Below are positions 6,927 to 16,255 of a stretch of DNA of 64,000 nt, in pieces. Source of the stretch: Gordonia hankookensis. Lineage in GTDB: Bacteria > Actinomycetota > Actinomycetes > Mycobacteriales > Mycobacteriaceae. The first letter of the stretch is position 1. Every line of letters begins with the position of its first letter. Below the pieces are notes generated by a model that made no database searches, was not told where the DNA came from, and worked only from the letters and a program-made list of their open reading frames with translations. The stretch is taken from NCBI RefSeq assembly GCF_014673215.1, contig NZ_JACWMS010000004.1:186001-250000 (forward strand), written 5' to 3'. A program made the translations under genes and the position numbers.

Positions 6927-8458
6927 GCGAGCCAGGTCTCGGCACCGGGCTCGGGCGCGTGCATTCGGTGGGACTCAACGCGTTTGTCGCGCGAGAGATC
7001 GAGATCCAGGCGAACGTCGGGCACGGACTGCCGGGTTTTGCGGTCACCGGTACGGTCGATGCGTCGCTGCGTGAGGCCCGCGACCGCGTCCGCGCGGCGA
7101 TCTCGAACAGCACGCTCAAGTTCCCGGACATGAAGGTAACGGTCTCGCTCGCTCCGGCCGATCTCCCCAAGGCGGGCTCCTCGTTCGATCTCGGCATGGC
7201 ATTGGCGATCCTCGCCGCGACCGAGCAAGTGACCACCACCCGGTTGCATCACACGGTGTTCCTCGGAGAACTCGGCCTCGACGGCGGGCTGCGGCCGGTG
7301 CGCGGAGTGCTCCCGGCCCTGAAGAGGGCCCGTGACTGCGGGTTCACCCATGCCGTGGTGCCGATTCCGAATGTCGCGGAGGCCGCTCTTGTTGCCGACC
7401 TCGACGTCGGTGGCGCACATACCTTGCGGGAGGTCGTCCGCTGGCTGGCGGGAGACCACGTGCTGGACACCGTCTCCGACTCCGACAGCGTTCCACCGCC
7501 ACCCGAGGTCGCCGACATGGCTGACGTCGTCGGACAGTCCGAGGCGCGTCATGCCCTCGAGATCGCCGCTGCCGGCGCGCATCACGTCTTGATGACCGGA
7601 CCGCCCGGCATCGGCAAGACGATGCTCGCGCGACGGCTGCCCGGCATCCTGCCTGCGCTGTGTCCCGAAGAATCTCTCGAGGTCACCGCCATCCACTCCA
7701 TCGCCGGAACTTTGCGGGCCGGCCATCCACTCATCACCGAAGCGCCGTTCGTGGCCCCGCATCACACGACAACTGCGACGGCGCTGCTGGGCGGAGGTAC
7801 CGGCTTCGCGCGACCCGGTGCGGTTTCTCGTGCGCACCGAGGAGTCCTGTTCCTCGACGAATGTGCCGAGATGGGGGCAAAGGTTCTTGATTCCTTGCGA
7901 CAACCCCTGGAAGAAGGTGAGGTCCGTGTCTCTCGGCGAGATGGCGTGGCCACCTACCCCTCCCGTTTTCAGCTGATCATGGCCGCCAATCCCTGCCCGT
8001 GCGCACCTGCGCATGACATCGATTGCGTCTGTTCGGCTGTCGCGCGACGTCGATACCTCGGGAAGCTGTCTGGGCCGTTGATGGACCGCGTCGACATCCG
8101 GGTTCGTATGGATCCACCTGGGAACACCGCACTGATGAACTCGATCGAGGAGCCCAGCGCGGCAGTGCGCGAGCGTGTCTCGCAGGCTCGGGCCACCGCA
8201 ATCGAACGATGGTCGGAACATGGCTGGCTGACCAATGCAGAAGTACCGGGCTCCGCGCTGCGGCAGCGATTTCGATTGTCACCCAAAGCTCTACGGCCGA
8301 TCGAGCTCTTCCTTCGCGACGGACGCGTGACGGCTAGGGGAGCCGATCGCGCGATCCGCCTCGCGTGGACCCTGGCCGACCTGAAGCAGGGTACCGAGCC
8401 CGGCGAGACCGAGATCGCCGAGGCCTTGTTGTACCGGGACCGGAGAGGATACCGATGA
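6923..8458 (+). CDS. comM: YifB/ComM family Mg-chelatase-like AAA ATPase
   Basis: 511-residue AAA+ ATPase of the ComM (YifB) family. In naturally competent species ComM acts as a helicase promoting branch migration during integration of incoming DNA. The N-terminal Lon-protease-like domain opens GRVHSVGLNAFVAREIEIQ. The central ATPase domain has Walker A GPPGIGKTMLARRLPG and Walker B GVLFLDECAEM, and a C-terminal Mg-chelatase-like domain follows. The ATG start is set by the 4-bp overlap with yraN; the frame is open further upstream but that part is yraN. Its own stop overlaps the dprA start by 4 bp, so the three genes form an operon. Confidence 0.95.
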   Translation: MSEPGLGTGLGRVHSVGLNAFVAREIEIQANVGHGLPGFAVTGTVDASLREARDRVRAAISNSTLKFPDMKVTVSLAPADLPKAGSSFDLGMALAILAATEQVTTTRLHHTVFLGELGLDGGLRPVRGVLPALKRARDCGFTHAVVPIPNVAEAALVADLDVGGAHTLREVVRWLAGDHVLDTVSDSDSVPPPPEVADMADVVGQSEARHALEIAAAGAHHVLMTGPPGIGKTMLARRLPGILPALCPEESLEVTAIHSIAGTLRAGHPLITEAPFVAPHHTTTATALLGGGTGFARPGAVSRAHRGVLFLDECAEMGAKVLDSLRQPLEEGEVRVSRRDGVATYPSRFQLIMAANPCPCAPAHDIDCVCSAVARRRYLGKLSGPLMDRVDIRVRMDPPGNTALMNSIEEPSAAVRERVSQARATAIERWSEHGWLTNAEVPGSALRQRFRLSPKALRPIELFLRDGRVTARGADRAIRLAWTLADLKQGTEPGETEIAEALLYRDRRGYR

Positions 8459-9588
8459 GCCACCACCTCGACGACACCGAGCGTCGGGCCTGGGCGTATC
8501 TCGCCCGTGTCGCCGAACCGCCCTGCGCTGCAATCGAATCTCTGTGTGACGAGCTCGGCCCGGTCGAGGCGGCAGCCGCAGTGCGGTCGCGTTCGGTCCC
8601 GGCAGGCCATCCCTTGGTACTCGAGGCCACGGCCGCTCGCGCCGAGATCGACACCGCCGCAGAAGACCTGGAGATCGCCGAGCGCATCGGGGCCCGCCTG
8701 GTGACCCGCGACGACGCCGAATGGCCGGGCTGGCCGCTGATGTCGTTGAGTCAGTCGGACACGGCGGCCCGTGGCGGAGTGCCGCTGGCATTGTGGGTCC
8801 GTGGGCCCGGCCGCCTCGACGACTTGGCGACGACGGGTATCGCGCTGGTCGGCTCGCGTGCCGCGTCGGGCTATGGCGAGCAGGTCGCGTCGAGCCTGGC
8901 GTCCGGACTCGTCGCGGAGAACTGGACAGTGACCTCGGGCGGGGCATACGGGATCGACGGGGTCGCCCACCGCGGTGCCCTGGCTTCCGGTGGTTCGACG
9001 ATGGCGGTCATGGCTTGTGGGATCGATCGCGACTATCCCGCCGGTCACGCACGATTGCTCGCAGAGATCGCCGACCGGGGCCTGGTCGTCTCCGAGTACC
9101 CACCGGGTACCACCGCTGCCAAGCATCGCTTCCTCACCCGGAATCGCCTGGTTGCCGCCATGTCTGCCGCCGTGGTGGTCGTGGAGGCGGGACGGCGGTC
9201 GGGCGCGGCGAACACTGCCGCGTGGGCACGGAAACTCGGCCGTCCGCTCGGCGCGGTACCAGGCCCCGTGACGTCGGCGACATCGATCGGATGTCACCAG
9301 ATGATCGCCGACGACCTGGCAGTGCTCGTGACCGGCATCCGTTCGGTCATCGCGCTCGCCGCTCCCGACGGCGCAGTCGACAACGGCCGGGGCCGAACGC
9401 GGTCCACTGATCGCCTCACGGCAGACGAGCAGCGTGTGCACGATGCGTTGCCGGGTCGGGGATCGGTCACAATCGAGGAGATCTCGTTCTCCGCCGGGCT
9501 CGACATCCCGGACGTGCGATCCGCGCTCGCCCGGATGGATGTCAGTGGACACGTGGTGAATGACGCCGGAATGTGGCGACTGTCATGA
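8455..9588 (+). CDS. dprA: DNA processing protein DprA
   Basis: 377-residue DprA/Smf family protein. DprA binds incoming single-stranded DNA and loads RecA in transformation; in bacteria without known competence its role is unclear. The Rossmann-like core is evident: ALVGSRAASGYGEQ, SGGAYGIDGVAHRGAL, MACGIDRDYPAGH and the FLTRNRLVAAMS block, followed by VEAGRRSGAANTA. A winged-helix-like C-terminus (about 320-377) is present. The ATG overlaps the comM stop. No terminator is apparent in the 139 bp to the next gene. Confidence 0.95.
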   Translation: MSHHLDDTERRAWAYLARVAEPPCAAIESLCDELGPVEAAAAVRSRSVPAGHPLVLEATAARAEIDTAAEDLEIAERIGARLVTRDDAEWPGWPLMSLSQSDTAARGGVPLALWVRGPGRLDDLATTGIALVGSRAASGYGEQVASSLASGLVAENWTVTSGGAYGIDGVAHRGALASGGSTMAVMACGIDRDYPAGHARLLAEIADRGLVVSEYPPGTTAAKHRFLTRNRLVAAMSAAVVVVEAGRRSGAANTAAWARKLGRPLGAVPGPVTSATSIGCHQMIADDLAVLVTGIRSVIALAAPDGAVDNGRGRTRSTDRLTADEQRVHDALPGRGSVTIEEISFSAGLDIPDVRSALARMDVSGHVVNDAGMWRLS

Positions 9589-9727
9589 GGAAAGCGACGG
9601 CGGCGGAACGACACCACGAACTCCGCGCCCACGGGCCGGACCGTCAGCGGGCGCCGCCCAGCACATGCCCCCCTGCGATGATCACAAGGTCGAGAAAGGT
9701 CTCGGTGTCCGCGACTAGTGTCGGTGT

Positions 9728-11005
9728 ATGAGAATCCTGCTGGTCGGCGCAGGCGGTGTGGGCGATGCCATCGCGAAGATCGCCGCTCGACGTGAGTTCT
9801 TCGACCACATGGTCATCGCCGACTACGACGAGGGCCGGGCGCGGCGCACGGTGGCCGCGATCGTCGACATGCATGGCGCTGGTGTTGCCGCGAAGTTCAG
9901 CGCGGTGGCGATCGACGCAGGTGATGCGTCGGCGATTCGCGATGCGGTTCGGGATCACGGTGCGACGCACGTGATGAACGCGGTGGAACCGAAGTTCGTG
10001 CCGACGGTGTTCGGCGGAGCCTTCGCCGGCGGCGCCGACTATCTGGACATGGCCATGAGTCTGTCGACTCCGCACCCGTCCGAACCTCATCGCCACACCG
10101 GAGTGAAGCTGGGTGATGAGCAGTTCGCCGCCGCTGCGGACTGGGAGGCTGCCGGGCGCCTCGCGCTGGTCGGGATGGGGGTCGAGCCCGGTCTGTCCGA
10201 CGTGTTCGCCCGCTACGCCTGCGACAACCTCTTCGACGAGGTCCACGAACTCGGCACCCGGGACGGCGCAAACTTGTTGGTGCGCAACGAGAGTGGCGAG
10301 GAGATCTTCGCGCCGTCGTTCAGCATCTGGACCACGATCGAGGAATGTCTGAATCCGCCGGTGATCTGGGAGAGGGACAGGGGATTCTTCACCACGCCGC
10401 CCTTTTCCGAGCCGGAGGTGTTCGACTTCCCCGAGGGGATCGGCCGGGTCGAATGTGTGAACGTCGAACACGAAGAGGTCCTGCTGATGCCGCGATGGTG
10501 CGACGCGCGGCGCGTCACGTTCAAATACGGTCTGGGGGAGGAGTTCATCGGTGTGCTCCGGGTTCTCAACACGCTCGGTCTCGATTCCACCGAGCCGGTC
10601 GGCGTGCGCTCGGCCGCGGGACGCGTACAGGTGGCCCCGCGTGACGTGGTGGCCGCAGTCCTGCCCGACCCTGCCACCATCGGCCCGGTCATGACCGGGA
10701 AGACCTGCGCAGGGCTGGCGGTCACCGGCATCAAAGACGGACGACCACGCCGCGTGTACCTCTACCACGTCAGCGACAACGAGTGGACGATGCGTGATTA
10801 CGGCACGCAATGTGTGGTCTGGCAGACCGCGCTGGGCCCGGTGATCGCGCTCGAACTGCTGGCCGCGGGCACCTGGCGCGGAACGGGTGTCCTGGGTCCT
10901 GAGGCCTTCCCGGCAGAACCCTTCCTCGAATTGATGCGAGCCGACGAGGCCCGCGGCGGATACGGGCAGCCATGGGGGCTCCGTGAGGACGACTCGCAGA
11001 TCTGA
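9728..11005 (+). CDS. Saccharopine dehydrogenase family protein
   Basis: 425-residue NAD(P)-dependent enzyme of the saccharopine dehydrogenase family. A Rossmann motif, LLVGAGGVGDAIA, sits at the N-terminus. The substrate domain includes MNAVEPKFVPTVF and GADYLDMAMSLSTP. The protein resembles uncharacterised actinobacterial members and carboxynorspermidine/lysine-branch dehydrogenases rather than fungal saccharopine reductase; the substrate cannot be deduced. It is a single gene convergent with the tetR-type gene, with only 6 bp between their ends. Confidence 0.8.
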   Translation: MRILLVGAGGVGDAIAKIAARREFFDHMVIADYDEGRARRTVAAIVDMHGAGVAAKFSAVAIDAGDASAIRDAVRDHGATHVMNAVEPKFVPTVFGGAFAGGADYLDMAMSLSTPHPSEPHRHTGVKLGDEQFAAAADWEAAGRLALVGMGVEPGLSDVFARYACDNLFDEVHELGTRDGANLLVRNESGEEIFAPSFSIWTTIEECLNPPVIWERDRGFFTTPPFSEPEVFDFPEGIGRVECVNVEHEEVLLMPRWCDARRVTFKYGLGEEFIGVLRVLNTLGLDSTEPVGVRSAAGRVQVAPRDVVAAVLPDPATIGPVMTGKTCAGLAVTGIKDGRPRRVYLYHVSDNEWTMRDYGTQCVVWQTALGPVIALELLAAGTWRGTGVLGPEAFPAEPFLELMRADEARGGYGQPWGLREDDSQI

Positions 11006-11011
11006 GCGCCT

Positions 11012-11575
11012 TCAGCGCCCGGTGAGCAGGTCGATGAAGATCCGGGTGTCGTCGTCACTTGCGGGGCCGTGGCGCCGGCGCGCGTGCAGATAACCGATCC
11101 CCGCGTACAGGAGAGTCGTCGCGCGCGCATGTGCCTCCGGCTCGTCGAAACCGAGTTCCCGCATCGCCTCGTGGGAGATGTCGAAGATCTGGTCGTCGAG
11201 TGCGGCCACGATGTCCGCCAGGGATTCGTCGGTTTCGGCCCAGGTGCGAACGGCGGCCTCGACCGTCCATCGCCGAGGGTCGGACACCAGTCGAACCATC
11301 GCCTCGATCCGTTCCACCGGGGGCAGGGTCTGCAGATCGGCCAAAGTCTGCCTCGCCGATTCCTCGACCTTCCGGCAGTGATCGGCAAGCGCCGACATGA
11401 GTGCGGCGATATCGGTGAAATGCCAGTAGAAGCTGCCTTTGGTGACCCCGAGGTGTGCGCACAGCCGCGAGATCTTGATGGCTCCGACGCCTTCGGTGAT
11501 CAGTAGTTGCATCGCGGCATCGAGCCAGTCATCCACGGTCAGACGCGATCCGCGTCGAGGGGACGGCTCCGGCAT
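11012..11575 (-). CDS. TetR family transcriptional regulator
   Basis: 187-residue regulator. The N-terminal helix-turn-helix domain (about 10-60) is clear: LTVDDWLDAAMQLL, IKISRLCAHLGVTKGSFYWHF. The C-terminal ligand domain is diverged, as usual for the family. It is divergent from viuB; the 144-bp gap holds two palindromes, one of which (11649-11664) could be its operator. Candidate targets are itself, viuB or the neighbouring dehydrogenase gene. The ligand is unknown. Confidence 0.88.
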   Translation of the reverse strand: MPEPSPRRGSRLTVDDWLDAAMQLLITEGVGAIKISRLCAHLGVTKGSFYWHFTDIAALMSALADHCRKVEESARQTLADLQTLPPVERIEAMVRLVSDPRRWTVEAAVRTWAETDESLADIVAALDDQIFDISHEAMRELGFDEPEAHARATTLLYAGIGYLHARRRHGPASDDDTRIFIDLLTGR

Positions 11576-11648
11576 GTTGACCTCGATGGGTTGTGACTGT
11601 GTACTGACAATTCGACGACCTGAACTCCCAGGTTAGATCACACGGCGA

Positions 11649-11664
11649 ATCCGATGCGTCGGAT
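11649..11664. promoter_or_regulatory. Perfect inverted repeat, candidate TetR operator
   Basis: ATCCGA-TGCG-TCGGAT, arms of 6 bp with a 4-bp centre, located between the divergent tetR-type and viuB genes. Position and symmetry suit a regulator site. Assignment to the adjacent TetR protein is inferred only from proximity. Confidence 0.4.
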
Positions 11665-11667
11665 CTA

Positions 11668-11686
11668 TTTACTTAGGTTTACCTAA
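11668..11686 (+). promoter_or_regulatory. DtxR/IdeR-like iron box upstream of viuB
   Basis: The 19-mer matches 15 of 19 positions of the IdeR/DtxR consensus TWAGGTWAGSCTWACCTWA as I remember it. The right half, TTTACCTAA, matches 8 of 9. It also contains the near-palindrome TTAGGT-TT-ACCTAA. It lies 33 bp before the start codon of a siderophore-interacting protein gene, the expected place for iron repression. Confidence 0.6.
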
Positions 11687-11719
11687 TGCGGCGTACTGTG
11701 GTGTCCGAGAGGAGGCTTC

Positions 11720-12580
11720 ATGGCCAAACACATGAACATCATGACGGTGCTCCGTCGCGAGCAGCTCAGCCCGCACTTCGTCCGTCTCTACCTCGGTGGC
11801 GACGACTTCGACGACTTCACCCCCGACGGTGATCGTGGTACCTGGGATACCGACCTGTACATCAAGATTGCCTTCGGTCCCGATGGTGCGCCATTCCAGG
11901 GGGATGTCGACCGCAAGCAGATGCGGCTCATGCCGGCAGCGGAGCAGCCTGTGCTGCGGACCTACACGGTGCGCTCGATCGATGTGGACCGTCGCGAGAT
12001 CGCCGTCGACTTCGTCGTCCATGGCGACGAGGGCATCGCGGGTCCGTGGGCGGCAACGGTCGAACCCGGTGCCACTGTTCGGTTCCTCGGTCCCGGCGGT
12101 GGCTATCGACCGGCGGCAGCGGCTCCCTGGCATCTGTTGGCCAGCGACGAGGCGGGATTGCCTGCGGTCGCCGCCGCACTCGAGGCGCTGCCCGACGACG
12201 CCGTCGCGAAGGTGTTCATCGAGGTCGCGGGTCCGGAAGATGAGATCGCGCTCACCGCACCGCCCGGTACGGAGATCGTGTGGGTCCATCGCGGTGGGCC
12301 GGCGGGCGAGGTCGGCGACGACCGGGCCGGCGACAATGCTCCCCTGATCGCAGCCGTCCGCGCCGCCGAGTGGCTCGACGGTGAACCACATGTGTTCATC
12401 CACGGCGAGGCGCAGGCAGTGATGCACAATCTGCGCGCGTACGTGCGCAAGGAACGCGGTGTCGGGGCGAAGAATGCATCGATCTCCGGCTACTGGCGCC
12501 GGGGTCGGACCGAAGAGGGCTTCCGAGAGTGGAAGTCGGAGCTGCGCGCTGCCGAGGAGGCGGCCGGAGCTGCGGTGTAG
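11720..12580 (+). CDS. viuB: Siderophore-interacting protein (ViuB-like ferric-siderophore reductase)
   Basis: 286-residue flavin-dependent reductase of the SIP/ViuB family, thought to release iron from imported ferric siderophores in the cytoplasm by reduction. The FAD-binding domain contains LRTYTVRSID and AGPWAATVEPGATV. The NAD(P)H-like C-terminal domain includes FIEVAGPEDE and HVFIHGEAQAV, and ends with SISGYWRRGRTEEGF, typical of the family. The start is fixed by GAGAGGAGG directly upstream. It corresponds in position to viuB (Rv2895c) between dprA and xerC in M. tuberculosis. Iron control is suggested by the box upstream. Confidence 0.9.
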   Translation: MAKHMNIMTVLRREQLSPHFVRLYLGGDDFDDFTPDGDRGTWDTDLYIKIAFGPDGAPFQGDVDRKQMRLMPAAEQPVLRTYTVRSIDVDRREIAVDFVVHGDEGIAGPWAATVEPGATVRFLGPGGGYRPAAAAPWHLLASDEAGLPAVAAALEALPDDAVAKVFIEVAGPEDEIALTAPPGTEIVWVHRGGPAGEVGDDRAGDNAPLIAAVRAAEWLDGEPHVFIHGEAQAVMHNLRAYVRKERGVGAKNASISGYWRRGRTEEGFREWKSELRAAEEAAGAAV

Positions 12581-12658
12581 CCGTGCGGACGGGCACGATC
12601 CGGCAACGGACCGCGTGCCCGGTTGCGCTCGACAACGGTGGCTAGTTCTCTCGATGCC

Positions 12659-13585
12659 ATGACCGCCGAGTCCGACACCGCTTCGCCCCACAACGCCGGC
12701 GTCCTCGACGACTTCACCACCTATCTCACCTTCGAGAAGGGGCACAGCGAGCACACCGTCCGTGCGTACGTCGCCGACGTCCGTGGACTCGTCACGTTTG
12801 CGGGGGCACGGGGTGTGTCGGTGGCCGACATCGACCTGTCGCTGCTGCGGAGTTGGCTTGCCGACCACACGCGCCGTGGCGCGGCACGGACCTCGATCGC
12901 ACGCCGGGTGTCGTCGGCCAAGGCATTCTGCGCGTGGGCCACCCGGGAGGGGGTACTCGGCGCAGATCCGTCGACGCGTCTGCAGGCGCCCAAGGCGCAT
13001 CGGACGTTGCCTGCCGTGCTGGCGCCGGACCAGGCCGCCGCGACGATGCGGTCGGCGGCCGCTGGCGGGACGGATGAGGAAGCGCTCGCGTTGCGTGATC
13101 GGTTGATCGTGGAACTGTTGTACGCCACCGGGATTCGTGTCGGAGAGCTCTGTGGGCTCGATGTCGGCGACGTCGACGAGACGCGACGCGTTGTGCGGGT
13201 GACCGGTAAGGGGAACAAGGAACGGACGGTGCCATACGGGGATCCGGCCGCAGCGGCGATCGAGCGTTGGTTGGCGCAGGGGCGGCCGGCATTGTCCGGG
13301 CCGTCGTCGGCGGGCGCCCTCTTGCTCGGCGCACAGGGTGGCCGACTCAACCAACGGATGGCCCGACGCGTGGTGCACCGGGCGGTGGCGGCCGCCGGCG
13401 GGCCGGACATGGGGCCGCACGGACTCCGGCACAGTGCGGCCACCCATCTTCTCGAAGGTGGTGCCGACCTCCGGGTGGTGCAGGAGTTACTCGGGCACTC
13501 GTCGTTGGCGACCACACAGCTCTACACCCATGTCAGTGTGGAACGCCTGCGTGCGGTCCATCGGCAGGCGCATCCCCGGGCCTGA
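12659..13585 (+). CDS. xerC: Tyrosine recombinase XerC
   Basis: 308-residue site-specific recombinase that resolves chromosome dimers at dif together with XerD. The N-terminal SAM-like domain includes [20 protein letters not shown]. The catalytic domain has the first Arg in [12 protein letters not shown], the [12 protein letters not shown] box (Arg257) and [15 protein letters not shown] with nucleophile Tyr289. The start MTAESDTA was preferred over an upstream in-frame codon lacking a ribosome-binding site. The 3' end overlaps the convergent M23 gene by 53 bp. The chromosomal location near dprA and rpsB matches mycobacterial xerC. Confidence 0.93.
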   Translation: MTAESDTASPHNAGVLDDFTTYLTFEKGHSEHTVRAYVADVRGLVTFAGARGVSVADIDLSLLRSWLADHTRRGAARTSIARRVSSAKAFCAWATREGVLGADPSTRLQAPKAHRTLPAVLAPDQAAATMRSAAAGGTDEEALALRDRLIVELLYATGIRVGELCGLDVGDVDETRRVVRVTGKGNKERTVPYGDPAAAAIERWLAQGRPALSGPSSAGALLLGAQGGRLNQRMARRVVHRAVAAAGGPDMGPHGLRHSAATHLLEGGADLRVVQELLGHSSLATTQLYTHVSVERLRAVHRQAHPRA

Positions 13586-14144
13586 TCCCATCGACGGGTT
13601 TCAGTCGGACGCGGAGTGCGCCGATCAGGGCGAGGGGGTTGAGGTAAGTGGCCGCCCTGCCCTGGCCGCGGCGAGCGCCCCAGTGTAGGCAGGCAGGCGC
13701 CGGGCATCCCTCGTGTCCGGCGATCACGGTGCCGATCTCCTCGCCGCGACGTACCGTCGTGCCCTGCCGGACCGAGGCGCGGACCGGCTCGTAGGTGGTG
13801 ATCAGTGCATCGGCGTGACGGATCGACACGACGGGGCGCCCGGCGACCACGCCGGCGAACTGCACCGTCCCGGCGCCGGCCGCGTGGATGACGGTGCCCG
13901 GCGACGTCGAGAGGTCGACTCCGCGATGACCCGGTTGCCACCGGTGCTCGGGAGGGTCGAATCCACGGATCACCGCGGGCGGCGGTGGCAGGGGCAGTCG
14001 GAATCGTGGATGGGCGGCGCCGGCCACGCCCGGCAGCGCACACAGCAGCACGGCAACCAGCACGAGCTCGGACACCGCGTACACAATGACCCGGAACAGA
14101 CGTTTCCGGCGGTGCCGTCGGGCCCGGCGGTCGTGGTCGGCCAT
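13533..14144 (-). CDS. M23 family metallopeptidase, secreted
   Basis: 203-residue protein starting [16 protein letters not shown] very basic N-terminus, a hydrophobic segment (about 18-38) ending ALPGVAGA and a LytM-like domain indicate export and peptidoglycan hydrolysis. Zinc-ligand motifs are visible as HRGVDLS and CLHWGARR; the latter has H-W-G where the typical HxH is expected, so the active site should be checked. An orthologue sits next to rpsB in M. tuberculosis (Rv2891, as I recall). It runs convergently into xerC, and its upstream DNA is shared with the rpsB leader on the other strand. Confidence 0.85.
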   Translation of the reverse strand: MADHDRRARRHRRKRLFRVIVYAVSELVLVAVLLCALPGVAGAAHPRFRLPLPPPPAVIRGFDPPEHRWQPGHRGVDLSTSPGTVIHAAGAGTVQFAGVVAGRPVVSIRHADALITTYEPVRASVRQGTTVRRGEEIGTVIAGHEGCPAPACLHWGARRGQGRAATYLNPLALIGALRVRLKPVDGIRPGDAPADGPHAGVPH

Positions 14145-14239
14145 GAACATCTGACGCACGGGTGGCGTGATCGGCTCCCGCAGAAATCGTCGCCGGGCAG
14201 CCGAGACCGCGCGGACCGGCAGAACGCCGGGTGTGGATT

Positions 14240-14475
14240 TTGGTTTTCGGCAGATGACCGGCGTAAACTGGCCGACGCACCTCATCGACTTCGGTGAGGT
14301 GACTTCGCGCGCCTGCGTTGCGAACCGCACTCACCTCGTGAAAAGCGGTTCATCACGCCGGGTGGGCGGTCCCGGGATGCGGTCGAGAACTGCGACCCGG
14401 GTCCACCACGGCGGCAGGCGCCAGGATCGGCACCGACCGGTGTCGATGTCAACTGCACACAAAGGAAATGACGAC
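14240..14475 (+). promoter_or_regulatory. rpsB promoter and structured leader
   Basis: TTGGTT (14240-14245), an 18-bp spacer and TAAACT (14264-14269) form a plausible sigma-A-type promoter. Immediately downstream, 14278-14301, is a hairpin with perfect arms CACCTCA/TGAGGTG. That leaves about 200 nt of leader before rpsB with no good open reading frame. A long leader with a 5' hairpin suits autoregulation by S2, as known for rpsB in other bacteria, but this is inference. The rest of the 331-bp gap (14145-14239) shows nothing else I can name. Confidence 0.45.
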
Positions 14476-15291
14476 ATGGCTGTCGTGACCATGAAGCAGC
14501 TGCTGGACAGCGGCGCACATTTCGGGCATCAGACCCGCCGTTGGAATCCGAAGATGAAGCGGTTCATCTTCACCGACCGCAACGGCATCTACATCATCGA
14601 CCTGCAGCAGACGCTGACCTACATCGACAAGGCCTACGAGTTCGTCAAGGAGACCGTTGCCCACGGTGGCACGATCCTCTTCGTCGGTACCAAGAAGCAG
14701 GCACAGGAGTCGATCGCCGCAGAGGCCACTCGCGTCGGCATGCCGTATGTGAACCAGCGCTGGCTCGGCGGCATGCTCACCAACTTCTCGACCGTCCACA
14801 AGCGCCTGCAGCGCCTGAAGGAACTCGAGACCATGGAGCAGACCGGTGGCTTCGAGGGTCGCACCAAGAAGGAAATCCTCATGCTGACGCGTGAGAAGAA
14901 CAAGCTCGAGCGGACACTCGGTGGTATCCGCGATATGGCCAAGGTGCCGTCCGCCGTTTGGGTGGTGGACACCAACAAGGAGCACATTGCTGTCGGTGAG
15001 GCACGCAAGCTCAACATCCCGGTCATCGCGATTCTCGACACCAACTGCGACCCGGACCTCGTCGACTACCCGATCCCGGGCAACGACGACGCGATCCGCA
15101 GCGCCGCTCTGCTCACCCGCGTGGTCGCCTCGGCGGTCGCCGAGGGAGTTCAGGCCCGTGCCGGCCAGTCCTCCGACGATTCCAAGCCGGAAGCAGGCGG
15201 CGGCGAGCCCCTGGCCGAGTGGGAGCAGGAACTGCTCACGCAGGCCACCGCGCCCGCCGGTGGCGAGGCCGGAACCACCCCGGCCCAGTAG
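14476..15291 (+). CDS. rpsB: 30S ribosomal protein S2
   Basis: 271-residue S2. The start [20 protein letters not shown] is the canonical N-terminus and AAAGGA lies upstream. Family blocks are present throughout: [51 protein letters not shown] and [29 protein letters not shown]. The C-terminus has the acidic, Ala/Gly-rich extension typical of actinobacteria. It is followed by tsf after 80 bp and very likely co-transcribed with it up to the terminator at 16214. Confidence 0.98.
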   Translation: MAVVTMKQLLDSGAHFGHQTRRWNPKMKRFIFTDRNGIYIIDLQQTLTYIDKAYEFVKETVAHGGTILFVGTKKQAQESIAAEATRVGMPYVNQRWLGGMLTNFSTVHKRLQRLKELETMEQTGGFEGRTKKEILMLTREKNKLERTLGGIRDMAKVPSAVWVVDTNKEHIAVGEARKLNIPVIAILDTNCDPDLVDYPIPGNDDAIRSAALLTRVVASAVAEGVQARAGQSSDDSKPEAGGGEPLAEWEQELLTQATAPAGGEAGTTPAQ

Positions 15292-15371
15292 GAACCCGTC
15301 CTGACGTCTCCCCGGGCCACGACCGGGCCCGGGGAGGCATCCGACACTCTCTCGAAGGAGGCTCGCCAACG

Positions 15372-16196
15372 ATGGCGAACTACACCGCAGCCGATGTGAA
15401 GCGTCTCCGTGAGCTCACCGGCTCAGGAATGCTTGACTGCAAGAACGCGCTCGCGAACAACGACGGCGACTTCGACAAGGCCGTCGAGGAATTGCGCATC
15501 AAGGGTGCGAAGGACGTCGGCAAGCGCGCCGAGCGCTCCACTGCCGAGGGCCTCGTCGCAGCCAAGGACGGCGTGCTGATCGAGCTGAACTCGGAGACCG
15601 ACTTCGTCGCGAAGAACGCCGAGTTCCAGGAACTCGCCGACCAGATCCTCGACGCCGCGGCGGTCGCCAAGACCAGTGACGTCGACGCGCTGAAGGCGGC
15701 GGCTCTGGGTGGCGGCACCGTGGACGAGGCCGTCGCCGCGCTGTCGGCCAAGATCGGCGAGAAGCTCGAACTGCGTCGGGTCGCCTACTACGACGGTCCC
15801 GTCGCCGTGTACCTGCACAAGCGTGCATCGGATCTGCCGCCTGCTGTCGGCGTGCTCGTCTCCTACACCGGTGAGGGTGACGCCGCTGCGGAGGCCGCGC
15901 GTGGCGCTGCCATGCAGGTTGCCGCGCTGCGCGCGAAGTACGCGACCCGCGACGAGGTGCCCGCCGACGTGGTGGAGAACGAACGTCGCATCGCCGAGCA
16001 GACCGCGAAGGAAGAGGGCAAGCCCGAGCAGGCACTGCCGAAGATCGTCGAAGGCCGCGTCAACGGCTTCTACAAGGACGTCGTGCTGCTCGACCAGCCG
16101 TCGGTGCAGGACTCCAAGAAGACCGTCAAGGCTCTTCTCGACGAAGCAGGCGTGACCATCAACGGTTTCACCCGCTTCGAGGTCGGCCAGTCCTGA
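15372..16196 (+). CDS. tsf: Elongation factor Ts
   Basis: 274-residue nucleotide exchange factor for EF-Tu. The N-terminal domain [19 protein letters not shown] and the catalytic [19 protein letters not shown] region are typical, as is the core [14 protein letters not shown] (the TDFVA motif inserts into EF-Tu). A perfect AAGGAGG lies about 9 nt before the ATG. The length matches actinobacterial EF-Ts. The gene ends 17 bp before a strong hairpin terminator. Confidence 0.98.
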   Translation: MANYTAADVKRLRELTGSGMLDCKNALANNDGDFDKAVEELRIKGAKDVGKRAERSTAEGLVAAKDGVLIELNSETDFVAKNAEFQELADQILDAAAVAKTSDVDALKAAALGGGTVDEAVAALSAKIGEKLELRRVAYYDGPVAVYLHKRASDLPPAVGVLVSYTGEGDAAAEAARGAAMQVAALRAKYATRDEVPADVVENERRIAEQTAKEEGKPEQALPKIVEGRVNGFYKDVVLLDQPSVQDSKKTVKALLDEAGVTINGFTRFEVGQS

Positions 16197-16213
16197 CCTG
16201 TTGACCAACAGAC

Positions 16214-16250
16214 AAAACCCCGCGTCACCGCTGAGGTGACGCGGGGTTTT
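16214..16250. terminator. Strong bidirectional intrinsic terminator
   Basis: Perfect 16-bp inverted repeat AAAACCCCGCGTCACC / GGTGACGCGGGGTTTT around a GCTGA loop. The A-tract and T-tract at its edges give a U-run for transcripts from either side. It closes the rpsB-tsf operon and the convergent transporter operon. Confidence 0.95.
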
Positions 16251-16255
16251 GCCTG

